Source: Treponema sp. (lineage in GTDB: Bacteria > Spirochaetota > Spirochaetia > Treponematales > Breznakiellaceae). Taken from it: a stretch of 6,177 nucleotides of DNA. Location: NCBI GenBank assembly GCA_031266695.1, contig JAISAK010000239.1, positions 1 through 6,177 of the forward strand, read 5' to 3'. This document shows, one piece after another, positions 1 through 6,162 of this stretch (position 1 is its first letter; every line of letters begins with the position of its first letter). The notes below the pieces were generated by a model, which was given only the letters and a program-made list of their open reading frames with translations, was not told where the DNA came from and ran no database searches. The position numbers were made by a program, and so were the translations under genes.

Positions 1-89
1 TTTTGTAGGTCAAATTTTGGGCAAGTCCTTGGGGGTATGACATATTATCTTGAATGTATTTGGCGAATTCTGCTAAATTAAGCACAGCT

Positions 90-1454
90 ATGAATTTCCG
101 TAGAATAGGCCCCGCCTCCTGCCCCGGCCTGCTTATAATCTGTGTTTTGGCCTGCGTCTCCTGTTCACGGCTGGGATGGGGCGTCCTGCTCTGGTCAACC
201 GAAGATCCCCCCATACCCTCCGGCACGGTGCTGCCGGTGTACATCAGATCAAACATCGACCAGGTCTGGGTAGTGGGGGTTCCCGAAGAATACCGGGCCG
301 GCAGGGATATCAACAAGACGGAAATTCCCCTTCCCCTGTTTGAACTGGAGGGGAGTAAATCAAAGGCAAGGAAACGGGCGGCGGACTTTGCCCAATACGC
401 CCTGACTTACGCCGAAAACCTTCAGGACGGACTTCCGATTCGGGACAACCCCGATAACGGCGCGCGCCGGGTATACCGGCTGCGGACCGGGGAAATCATC
501 AAAATTCTGGCCAGGGTTCAGGGGCAGCCCGCAATCAGCGCCACCGGCGATCCCCTGTCCGGGGACTGGTATAGGGTTCTTACCGAGGACGGAAGCGTCG
601 GTTACTGCTTTTCCTACCGGCTCAAGCTCTTTGAACATTACGGCGGCCCCTTGGCCGCGGCGGATTCCGGAGAAGACGAAACTTCGGATCCGGATTTAGA
701 CCTTCTTATGGAAAAAATCTGGTCTCCGGAATTCTACGGCGCAATGGTGAACAGCCGGCGAATCGATCTTGAGGAGCTTTCAAAACACTGGCGTTTTGAT
801 CCCGGCCAGGATACGGGCCTGGCTCACATTCATCTGCCCAATCTTGAGCGGAGTTTTTCCCATACGGGCATCCGTCCCGCCGGATCCCGCAGTTGGCGTT
901 TTGAAGGCTCCAGCCTTCAGATGAATCTCCGTTCCGACACGGTTCTTGCCGTGCAGTTTACCGAAGAAGGCGGCGCCCCGCGGTCTTTTCTCTTTGTAGC
1001 GCTCCCCGCGGAAGTGGACGATCTGATTATCCAGGAGACCACCCGCCGGGAAGGACTCTTTAACGCCATCTACGCCCAGGGACCGGCTTTTACCAGCAAT
1101 AATTACGGAACCATCACTTTCACCGAAACCGGCGAATTCGCCTGGACGGGCTTTGATCTCCTTGTTCCGCAGATCGTTCCCACGGCGGTGCAGGGAAGGG
1201 GAACGGCGGCGATGGATCTCTTCCTTGCCCCGGCTCTGCGGGATCGCTACAACGGGGCCTTTACCCTCCGCTTTGGGGCCGGCGGAACCGGGGCCGAAAA
1301 CGGCGCGGCCCTGCGTTTCATGTACACCCTCGACAATCAGGGCTTCCGCATTGAATACGTTCCCGAAGCAAATATCGAAGAAATTACCGTTACCCGCAGG
1401 GCCGGTTCGCCCATGGTTCTTTACTTCTTCAAGGATAACTGGAATGCCCGGTGA
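90..1454 (+). CDS. Putative lipoprotein with an SH3-like domain, function unknown
   Basis: The frame is open from 54, but I prefer the ATG at 90 (454 aa) because it places a classic export signal at the N-terminus: MNFRR, a hydrophobic stretch PGLLIICVLA, then Cys22 (VLAC) or Cys25 (CVSC) as a lipobox of the relaxed spirochaetal kind. Neither start has a clear Shine-Dalgarno. A TATTAT at 43-48 could be a -10 whose transcript would begin after the ATG at 54, but its -35 candidate TTGGGC (17-22) lies 20 bp away, so this is weak. Residues about 115-181 read like a bacterial SH3 fold: GLPIRDNPDNGARRVYRLRTGE, then a GDWYRV strand and GSVGYCFSYRL. The remaining C-terminal part (about 205-454) is rich in alternating beta-type segments and ends in VLYFFKDNW; I recognise no family there. 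The role is probably periplasmic or envelope-associated. It shares its strand with the ABC-F gene 75 bp downstream and may be co-transcribed with it. Confidence 0.8.
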   Translation: MNFRRIGPASCPGLLIICVLACVSCSRLGWGVLLWSTEDPPIPSGTVLPVYIRSNIDQVWVVGVPEEYRAGRDINKTEIPLPLFELEGSKSKARKRAADFAQYALTYAENLQDGLPIRDNPDNGARRVYRLRTGEIIKILARVQGQPAISATGDPLSGDWYRVLTEDGSVGYCFSYRLKLFEHYGGPLAAADSGEDETSDPDLDLLMEKIWSPEFYGAMVNSRRIDLEELSKHWRFDPGQDTGLAHIHLPNLERSFSHTGIRPAGSRSWRFEGSSLQMNLRSDTVLAVQFTEEGGAPRSFLFVALPAEVDDLIIQETTRREGLFNAIYAQGPAFTSNNYGTITFTETGEFAWTGFDLLVPQIVPTAVQGRGTAAMDLFLAPALRDRYNGAFTLRFGAGGTGAENGAALRFMYTLDNQGFRIEYVPEANIEEITVTRRAGSPMVLYFFKDNWNAR

Positions 1455-1468
1455 GTCTCCCCGCCCCA

Positions 1469-1521
1469 GGAGCCCGGTAATCGGGTTCCCCGAACCTTCG
1501 GTTCGAGGGCAGTTTCGGGGG
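1469..1521 (+). promoter_or_regulatory. Mutually exclusive hairpins ahead of the ABC-F gene
   Basis: The 75-bp gap before the ABC-F start holds several overlapping inverted repeats. Hairpin A pairs 1469-1476 with 1482-1489 (8 bp including one G-T, 5-nt loop). Hairpin B pairs CGAACC (1491-1496) with GGTTCG (1500-1505) around TTC and can be extended by CCC/GGG across one bulged A. Hairpin C pairs CCCCGAA (1488-1494) with TTCGGGG (1514-1520) and cannot coexist with B. C would bury the GGGGG (1517-1521) that is the only Shine-Dalgarno candidate for the ATG at 1530. GGTTC (1484), GAACC (1492) and GGTTC (1500) give a further alternative pairing. None is followed by a T-run, so these are not intrinsic terminators. 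An attenuator or translation switch is an inference; the sequence is GC-rich and chance pairing is possible. Confidence 0.4.
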
Positions 1522-1529
1522 CGCTAGAA

Positions 1530-3572
1530 ATGGCCTTTGTCCAATTTTCACGGGTTTCCCTCGCTTTCGCCGACAGGGACATTCTAAAGGATGTAAGCAT
1601 CTATTTGGCCGCGGGCTCCCGGGCGGGCCTGGCCGGAGTAAACGGATCGGGAAAGTCAACCCTTATGAAAGTAATGGCCGGCGTTCTGCCCGCGGACTCA
1701 GGCGATCGGGTCATCGGGAAGGGAACGCGCGTCTCCTATCTGCCCCAGTCGGGAATCGTACACCGGGGCAGAACCCTGCGCGGCGAGGCGGAAACCGCCT
1801 TCGCGGATATACAGGACACGCTCAAGCGGATTGAAGAAATAGGCAGGGCCCTGGAAAACGCCAAAAGCGACGGCGGGTCTACGGCGGCGCTGCTTGAGGA
1901 ACATCATCTGCTTCAGGAAAGGGTTGAAAATTCCGGCTATTACCGGCGCGAGGAAAAAATTACCGCGGTCCTCGCGGGGCTCGGCTTTTCGAAAAACGAT
2001 CCCGCCCGGGACTCAGGCGAATTTTCGGGGGGCTGGCAGATGCGCATTGCCCTTGCCAAGGTGCTGCTTGAAGAGCCCGACGTTCTGCTCCTTGACGAAC
2101 CCACCAACTATCTGGATATTGAAGCGCGGGGCTGGCTTGAAACCTGGCTGAAAAATTTTCCGGGCGCTTATCTTCTTGTTTCCCACGATCGCTGGTTCCT
2201 CGACGTAACGGTTAACGAAGTGTACGAGCTTTTTCAGGGCAGCCTTAAACGCTACGCGGGCAACTACAGCGGCTACGAAAAAATCCGCGCGGCCGAAACA
2301 GAAAGCCTCCTGAAGCGTTATGCGGAACAGCAGGAGGAAATCGAAAAAACCGAAGCCCTCATCCGGCGCTTTCGCTACAAGGCCAGCAAAGCGGCCTTTG
2401 CCCAGGAACTTATCAAGCGGCTTGAAAAGATGGAACGGATAGAAATCCCCGAATCCCTTAAAAAGATAAGCATAACCTTTCCGCCGCCGCCCCACTCCGG
2501 CAAAATCGCCCTCAGCCTTGAGGGAATAGGGAAAAGCTACGGCCTCAGGCGGGTTCTTTCGGGTCTGGATCTTCTTCTTGAATCGGGGGAACGCCTTGTC
2601 GTGGCGGGCAAAAACGGGGCGGGCAAAACAACCCTGCTCCGCATCATTTCGGGCCGGGACGCCGGTTTTTCCGGCACGGTAAAATACGGCGCCGGAGTCA
2701 GGGCAGGTTATTTTTCCCAGGACGCCGCCGAGGCCATGACCGGCGGCGGGCAGGTTCTTGAATTCATCGAAGCCGAAGCGCCCGCCGCCCTTGTCCCGCG
2801 GCTACGGGATCTTCTGGGGGCCTTCCTCTTTCGGGGCGACGATGTGTATAAGCCGCTCAAAGTCCTCTCCGGCGGCGAAAAGAGCCGCCTTGCCCTGCTC
2901 AAGATGCTCCTCAAACCCATGAACCTTCTCGTTCTGGACGAACCCACCAACCACCTTGACATCTATTCAAAGGATCTGCTCCTCGACACCCTCAAAAAAT
3001 TCGAGGGCACAATTATCTTCGTCTCCCATGACCGCGCCTTTATGGAATCCCTCTCCACCAAGACCCTGGAGCTTTCGGCCGCGGAGCCCGAAGAACCAGC
3101 GCGGGCCCGGCTCTTTTACGGAAACTACGCCTACTATCTTGATCGGATTGAAAAGGAAGCCGGGAATTCGGGTAAGGGGGGAAGTCTCCCCCCTGGCTCC
3201 GGCCGCTCCGCGGCCTCCGCCACCCCCCTCTGCGGGGCGCCTTCCGGCAATACCCGGCCCCGCGCCCCGGCTGTTTCCACGGAGCGGCGGGAACAGTCGC
3301 GGGAACAGGAAAAGCAAAAGCAGGCCCTTGTCCGCCGCCTCAAACGGCAGGAGGAAGAGATACTCAAAACCCTGGAAGAGCTTGAAGCGGAAAAGGCGCG
3401 GCTTGAGGCGGAGCTGGCAAAGCCGGGGGTTTACTCCAACGGCGAAAAAGCAAGGACGGTAAAGCGGCAGCTTGACGAAGCCGCCGCCGCGGTGGAGGCA
3501 AAGTCCCTTGAATGGGAAGCCCTGGCGGACAGCCTTGCGTTCCCTATATCGCCGTCCAGCCGCCGTCAATAG
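1530..3572 (+). CDS. ABC-F family ATPase (duplicated ABC domain, C-terminal coiled coil)
   Basis: This 680-aa soluble protein has two ABC domains and no membrane segment, as expected of ABC-F proteins, which act on the ribosome during translation. Domain 1: Walker A GVNGSGKST (36-44), Q-loop YLPQ (Q73), signature SGGWQ (166-170), Walker B with D189 and catalytic E190 in LLLDEPTNYLD, switch H219. The interdomain linker (about 240-315) is charged and helical, the region that reaches the ribosomal E/P site in this family. Domain 2: Walker A GKNGAGKTT (360-368), Q397, signature LSGGE (446-450), D470/E471 in VLDEPTNHLD, H500. Residues about 592-665 form a charged coiled coil like the C-terminal domain of Uup and YdiF. 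Both active sites look intact. Residues 549-580 are a Gly/Pro/Ser-rich insert encoded by hairpin-rich DNA. Start ATG has GGGGG 8 bp upstream. The last 10 residues are encoded where the gene overlaps the opposing dehydrogenase. I cannot tell a housekeeping factor from an antibiotic-protection one, though the coiled coil favours a Uup/YdiF-like housekeeping type. Confidence 0.95.
   Translation: MAFVQFSRVSLAFADRDILKDVSIYLAAGSRAGLAGVNGSGKSTLMKVMAGVLPADSGDRVIGKGTRVSYLPQSGIVHRGRTLRGEAETAFADIQDTLKRIEEIGRALENAKSDGGSTAALLEEHHLLQERVENSGYYRREEKITAVLAGLGFSKNDPARDSGEFSGGWQMRIALAKVLLEEPDVLLLDEPTNYLDIEARGWLETWLKNFPGAYLLVSHDRWFLDVTVNEVYELFQGSLKRYAGNYSGYEKIRAAETESLLKRYAEQQEEIEKTEALIRRFRYKASKAAFAQELIKRLEKMERIEIPESLKKISITFPPPPHSGKIALSLEGIGKSYGLRRVLSGLDLLLESGERLVVAGKNGAGKTTLLRIISGRDAGFSGTVKYGAGVRAGYFSQDAAEAMTGGGQVLEFIEAEAPAALVPRLRDLLGAFLFRGDDVYKPLKVLSGGEKSRLALLKMLLKPMNLLVLDEPTNHLDIYSKDLLLDTLKKFEGTIIFVSHDRAFMESLSTKTLELSAAEPEEPARARLFYGNYAYYLDRIEKEAGNSGKGGSLPPGSGRSAASATPLCGAPSGNTRPRAPAVSTERREQSREQEKQKQALVRRLKRQEEEILKTLEELEAEKARLEAELAKPGVYSNGEKARTVKRQLDEAAAAVEAKSLEWEALADSLAFPISPSSRRQ
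3175..3268. repeat. Run of GC-rich stem-loops inside the ABC-F coding sequence
   Basis: Three successive inverted repeats lie within about 94 bp. H1 pairs 3175-3182 (AGGGGGGA) with 3187-3194 (TCCCCCCT), 8 bp with a 4-nt loop. H2 pairs GGCCGC (3201-3206) with GCGGCC (3210-3215), 3-nt loop. H3 pairs GGGGCGC (3234-3240) with GCGCCCC (3262-3268), enclosing a further CCGG/CCGG pair (3244-3247 with 3254-3257). The segment is translated in frame as a low-complexity Gly/Ser/Pro/Ala stretch (residues 549-580) between the second ATPase domain and the coiled coil, a place where extra residues are tolerated. The composition and stacked palindromes look like a dispersed palindromic repeat (REP/RPE type) that inserted without breaking the frame. 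Only one copy is visible here, so its repeat status is inferred. Confidence 0.55.
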
Positions 3573-4308
3573 AGAGTAATTGTCCTGTCGTATAACTGGA
3601 GGCATCGGAGGCAAAATAAATAACCGCGCCGTCCAGCTCTCCGGTCTTGCCCGGACGTCCCATGGGGCAATAGGTCTGCACAACCTTGGCGAAATTCGGA
3701 TTGCCCATAACGGCATCGGTCATTTCGGAGGGGAAATAGGCCGGGCCGATGGCGTTAACGGTGATGTTGTATTTTGCCCATTCGGTTGCCAGCGCCCTGG
3801 TAAGCATCAGCACGCCTCCCTTGGAAGTGCAGTAGGCGTTTAAGGGGCTGGTAGCCATAGCCGCGCTGCTGTGGATCGAGCCCAGATTGATAATCTTGCC
3901 GTATTTTTGCTCAATCATGATCTTGCCCACTTCCCGGGCCATAAAATACACGCTGTTCAGATTGGTATTGATAACGGCGTTCCAATCTTCATCGGACTGG
4001 GATTCCGCGGGATTCGCCCGGGCCGTGCCCGCGTTATTCACCAAAATGTCAATCCGGCCGTAATGCGTTTTTATTTTGGCAACGGCGGCCTTAATCTCGT
4101 CATTCTTCAGTACGTCGCATTTAAGCGCAAGGCAGCGGACACCCAGGGCTTCAATGGTCTTTTTGACTTCCTCGAGTTTTTCCAGCCTTCTGGCCAGTAT
4201 CGCCAGATCCGCGCCTTGCCCCGCCAGGGCCTTCGCGAACTGAACGCCTAATCCCGAGGAAGCTCCGGTTACTACCGCTATTTTACCTTTCAAATCAAAC
4301 AAGCTCAT
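3544..4308 (-). CDS. Short-chain dehydrogenase/reductase (SDR), gluconate 5-dehydrogenase-like
   Basis: The 254-aa protein is a full-length classical SDR. It has the nucleotide-binding TGASSGLG (14-21), Arg40-Arg41 after the second strand (suggesting NADP(H) preference), D65 in CDV, the structural NNAG (91-94), Asn116 in NTNL, and catalytic Tyr159 and Lys163 in YCTSK. Ser144 (NLGSIHS) is the likely catalytic serine, although the Ser-Tyr spacing of 15 is two longer than the common 13; Ser147 is an alternative. The C-terminus is the usual TGQLLSIDGGW. The overall pattern resembles gluconate 5-dehydrogenase and related sugar or polyol oxidoreductases, but substrate cannot be read from sequence. 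The start is well fixed: GAGGAG lies 6 bp before the ATG. It has its own promoter and operator-like palindrome just upstream, so it is probably expressed separately from the coaE-SPOR unit. Its 3' end overlaps the ABC-F gene by 29 bp. Confidence 0.93.
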   Translation of the reverse strand: MSLFDLKGKIAVVTGASSGLGVQFAKALAGQGADLAILARRLEKLEEVKKTIEALGVRCLALKCDVLKNDEIKAAVAKIKTHYGRIDILVNNAGTARANPAESQSDEDWNAVINTNLNSVYFMAREVGKIMIEQKYGKIINLGSIHSSAAMATSPLNAYCTSKGGVLMLTRALATEWAKYNITVNAIGPAYFPSEMTDAVMGNPNFAKVVQTYCPMGRPGKTGELDGAVIYFASDASSYTTGQLLSIDGGWTAI

Positions 4309-4328
4309 ATATTTCTCCTCTATTCATT

Positions 4329-4357
4329 ATTATAGGGATTTTCGCAGACCTCTGCAA
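4329..4357 (-). promoter_or_regulatory. Sigma70-type promoter of the SDR gene
   Basis: On the minus strand a perfect -10 TATAAT (4334-4329) sits exactly 17 bp from a -35-like TTGCAG (4357-4352; TTG matches consensus). A start of transcription near 4322 would give a leader of only about 14 nt, beginning at the GAGGAG ribosome binding site (4320-4315). The perfect -10, ideal spacer and immediate fit to the start codon support it; the -35 is weak, which suits a regulated promoter. Confidence 0.65.
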
Positions 4358-4358
4358 A
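4341..4358. promoter_or_regulatory. Palindromic operator-like site over the SDR promoter
   Basis: TTCGCAGACCTCTGCAAA is an 18-bp inverted repeat: GCAGA and TCTGC are perfect 5-bp arms around CC, and the outer TT/AA also pair with one mismatch between. It covers the -35 element and part of the spacer of the SDR promoter, the position where a dimeric repressor would block polymerase. The 2-bp centre makes it a poor RNA hairpin and there is no T-run, so a DNA-binding site is more likely than a terminator. No regulator gene is seen in the window. Confidence 0.45.
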
Positions 4359-4372
4359 GCCTAATTACCCCG

Positions 4373-5224
4373 CTAGCGTACTGTCTGCCGTACCTGGCTG
4401 TCGGCGAAACCGTCGATGGCCTTTACCAGGGTAAGCCAGTAATTCGCTTCGTTTTCGGAAGTGTAGGGGCCTACCCGTACACGGTACCAGGTTTTACCGT
4501 CAACTTCCCGGTTCTCAATAATGGAGATAATCCCTTTGGAGGCGAGGGTTTCCTTTACTCCTTCCGCGTGTACCTTGGCGGAAAAAGCGCCGGTCTGTAC
4601 CCAGTAATCGTTATACGCTTTTGCCGCCGGCGCGGGTTTTGAAACGGCTGCGGGTTTGGCCGCGGCGGGTTTTACGGGCGCGGGCGCAGGCCGGGCCGGC
4701 GGCGCAGGGCGCTTTACCTGCTGGGGCGCGGGCCGGACCGGCGGCGTGTCAGGCACCGCCGCGGTACTCGGCCTTGGAACATTGATGATCACCCTGGCCG
4801 AAGCGTCCCCCTCGGTCTTTTCCACCGTATAGCTTTCAATGGGCTTTTCGCCATTAATGTAAAAATTGGTTTCCTGAATGGCCGTAGCCGAAGGCGGGGA
4901 CTGCAAACCCTGCAAGTCCTGGCTGTTTCTTACCAGGCCGGCCGCGTCAATTGAGGCGGGTGAACGAGGCGCCTCCTCTCCCCCGGCTATGCCGCCGCCG
5001 GCCGTGCCGTCGGTCATACCGCCGGCAAAACCGGCCCCCGGAACGGTTCTTGCCGCGCCGCCGGAATCCGTACCGGGCGCGCCGGGCATTACAGGCCGCG
5101 CCGAGGAAACGGTCATACCGTTTGCCGGGGCTTTGGGCGTAAATATCAGAATAGAGGCGCTTATGATAATCACCAGAAAAACGCCTACTGAGACCGCGAC
5201 AAGAAGCAGTTTTTTCTTTTCCAT
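4373..5224 (-). CDS. Membrane-anchored SPOR-domain protein
   Basis: I use the ATG at 5224 (283 aa) rather than an upstream ATG at 5257, because it gives a typical inner-membrane anchor: MEKKK followed by a hydrophobic helix (about 6-29). It also follows the coaE stop by one base and has GAGGGG 10 bp upstream. The order is: short cytoplasmic N-terminus, one membrane helix, a Gly/Ala-rich segment (about 40-85), a less biased stretch with NFYINGEKPIESYTVEK (about 115-150), a Pro/Ala/Lys-rich periplasmic spacer (about 155-203), and a C-terminal SPOR domain (207-283: YWVQTGAFSAK, then TWYRVRVGPYTS). SPOR domains bind peptidoglycan glycan strands stripped of stem peptides, usually at the division site, so a cell-wall or division role is likely. 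It resembles FtsN/DedD-type architecture but is not assignable to either. Coupling to coaE indicates one transcript. Confidence 0.9.
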   Translation of the reverse strand: MEKKKLLLVAVSVGVFLVIIISASILIFTPKAPANGMTVSSARPVMPGAPGTDSGGAARTVPGAGFAGGMTDGTAGGGIAGGEEAPRSPASIDAAGLVRNSQDLQGLQSPPSATAIQETNFYINGEKPIESYTVEKTEGDASARVIINVPRPSTAAVPDTPPVRPAPQQVKRPAPPARPAPAPVKPAAAKPAAVSKPAPAAKAYNDYWVQTGAFSAKVHAEGVKETLASKGIISIIENREVDGKTWYRVRVGPYTSENEANYWLTLVKAIDGFADSQVRQTVR

Positions 5225-5225
5225 A

Positions 5226-5840
5226 CTAAAGAATCCCCTCTCCGGACAAAATTTCACTTATCCGGTTTTCCAATTGCGCTTCAGAACGAGGAAACCCGAA
5301 CAGAGAGTTCCCTCGATTATCTACTCTGTAAATATCGGCTTTTGCTGATAAATATTGAGAAATGAAATGTTTTTGGCTTCCAAAACGTTTAAGCAGGCTG
5401 TGCCAGGAAAGGCCGTCCCTTTTCCGCGCCCGCAAAAGGCGGGTAAAAAAGGGCGCTTCCACCAAAATGATAAAGTCAAGCTGTCCGAAAACCGAAGACC
5501 CGTGGAGAACCGCGGCATTGAATACGCAGGATTTACCGGCCTGGGCGGCAAGCCATTCCCCGGTAAGCCGGTTTGCCGCCGGATGCACAATGCCCTCCAG
5601 GGCGGCCATTTCCCCGGGCTTCCCAAAAACCCGCTCTCCCAGAAGCCGCCGGTTAATCTTTCCGTCCGGGCCGGCCAGATCCCCGCCAAAGCGGGCAAGA
5701 ATCGCCGCCTTTTCCTCCTCAATTGCCGTGTGCCCCAGTTTGTCTATATCCAACACCGGCAGTCCCCGTTTTTTTAACAGGACGGCAACATGATTTTTCC
5801 CCGCGCAGTAGGTTCCGGTAAGCCCGATAAGTTTCCGCAT
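5226..5840 (-). CDS. coaE: Dephospho-CoA kinase (divergent)
   Basis: CoaE phosphorylates the 3'-hydroxyl of dephospho-CoA with ATP, the last step of CoA synthesis, in the cytoplasm. The 204 aa match the family length. Visible family features are the N-terminal P-loop GTYCAGKN (9-16), DIDKLGH (D31 and D33, the family's DxD), VHP (85-87), a lid rich in Arg (R134, R137, R139, R141), RFGSQ (R152, Q156) and VDNRGN (173-178, the family's late DN.G). Two things are odd. The Walker A has Asn16 where Ser or Thr normally helps bind Mg2+, and the usual PLLFE-like segment is replaced by NAAVLHGS (108-115). The DxD, RxxxQ and DN.G motifs still make a related kinase of other function less likely. The ATG at 5840 has an in-frame stop two codons upstream and no Shine-Dalgarno. 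The next gene starts one base after the stop. Confidence 0.85.
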   Translation of the reverse strand: MRKLIGLTGTYCAGKNHVAVLLKKRGLPVLDIDKLGHTAIEEEKAAILARFGGDLAGPDGKINRRLLGERVFGKPGEMAALEGIVHPAANRLTGEWLAAQAGKSCVFNAAVLHGSSVFGQLDFIILVEAPFFTRLLRARKRDGLSWHSLLKRFGSQKHFISQYLSAKADIYRVDNRGNSLFGFPRSEAQLENRISEILSGEGIL

Positions 5841-5888
5841 ATTTTAACATCGGCACAGAAAAAGCTGTTTAAAAGGGCGGTAAAAGAG

Positions 5889-5919
5889 TTTATACTGGGA
5901 TCGGAATCGCTGAGCCCAA
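5889..5919 (-). promoter_or_regulatory. Candidate promoter for the coaE-SPOR unit
   Basis: On the minus strand TATAAA (5894-5889) could be a -10 with TTGGGC (5919-5914) as -35, but the spacer is 19 bp and only half the -35 matches consensus. It would start transcription near 5882, about 40 nt before the coaE ATG. The same DNA read on the + strand gives TTTAAA (5868-5873), 17 bp, TATACT (5891-5896), a second divergent possibility. I favour a minus-strand promoter here mainly because coaE needs one in this gap. Confidence 0.35.
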
Positions 5920-5930
5920 TAGTATTTACC

Positions 5931-5959
5931 TTGCCCAATCCCCCATTTCCGCCTATAAT
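5931..5959 (+). promoter_or_regulatory. Strong sigma70-type promoter facing the truncated right-hand gene
   Basis: TTGCCC (5931-5936) and a perfect TATAAT (5954-5959) are separated by exactly 17 bp on the + strand. Transcription would start near 5966, giving a leader of about 195 nt before the ATG at 6163. GCCCAAT occurs twice, at 5914-5920 and 5933-5939, a 19-bp period, so the second copy overlaps the -35; this could be a regulator site on one face of the helix. Confidence 0.65.
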
Positions 5960-5965
5960 CCCCTA

Positions 5966-6162
5966 TCAACCCCCTAAAAAGAGCAATTATGAAAGACAAC
6001 CGGCATACTTCGGAGGGGAATTACCGGGATTCAGAGCAGAACTGCCGGAGCTAAAAACCGGGCTGCCGGTGTTCCGCATACCGGAATTCGGACTTGATAG
6101 CCCGGAAGTTTGAGCTGATAATTCGATACATGGAGTTTAGAATGCCGAATAGGGAGTAAAAA
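5966..6162 (+). promoter_or_regulatory. Long, possibly structured 5' leader of the right-hand gene
   Basis: About 195 nt separate the predicted transcription start from the next start codon. An outer stem can form from CCGGGCT (6058-6064) and AGCCCGG (6099-6105), enclosing either CCGGT/ACCGG (6066-6070 with 6080-6084) or TTCCG/CGGAA (6072-6076 with 6082-6086), which are mutually exclusive. Two tiny reading frames lie in it: 5989-6054 (21 codons) and 6130-6159 (9 codons). The second ends within the ribosome binding region and is in frame with the following gene. No known riboswitch class is recognisable, and no T-run terminator is present. Confidence 0.35.

Noticed and set aside
1469..1505. 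Hairpins after the lipoprotein gene as an intrinsic terminator
   Set aside because: No T-run follows either stem; the downstream bases are G-rich.
2013..2495. A 160-codon minus-strand open frame inside the ABC-F gene
   Set aside because: It is antisense to the first Walker B and linker region, which are clearly coding on the + strand, and it has no recognisable motif.
2967..3716. A 249-codon minus-strand open frame across the ABC-F and SDR ends
   Set aside because: It lies antisense to a well-supported ABC-F gene, its protein is Arg/Pro/Gly-rich without any domain, and long antisense frames are expected in GC-rich coding DNA.
4344..4355. GCAGACCTCTGC as a terminator of the coaE-SPOR transcript
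   Set aside because: The 2-base centre gives a weak RNA stem, no U-tract follows on the minus strand, and it coincides with the SDR promoter.
5989..6054. A 21-codon frame (MKDNRHTSEG...) in the leader of the last gene
   Set aside because: Its ribosome binding site is weak and it has no regulatory run of identical codons, so I note it only as part of the leader.
5790..6113. A 107-codon + strand open frame spanning the coaE start and the divergent region
   Set aside because: It overlaps the coaE P-loop on the opposite strand, crosses the promoter region and encodes Pro-rich sequence with no domain or ribosome binding site.
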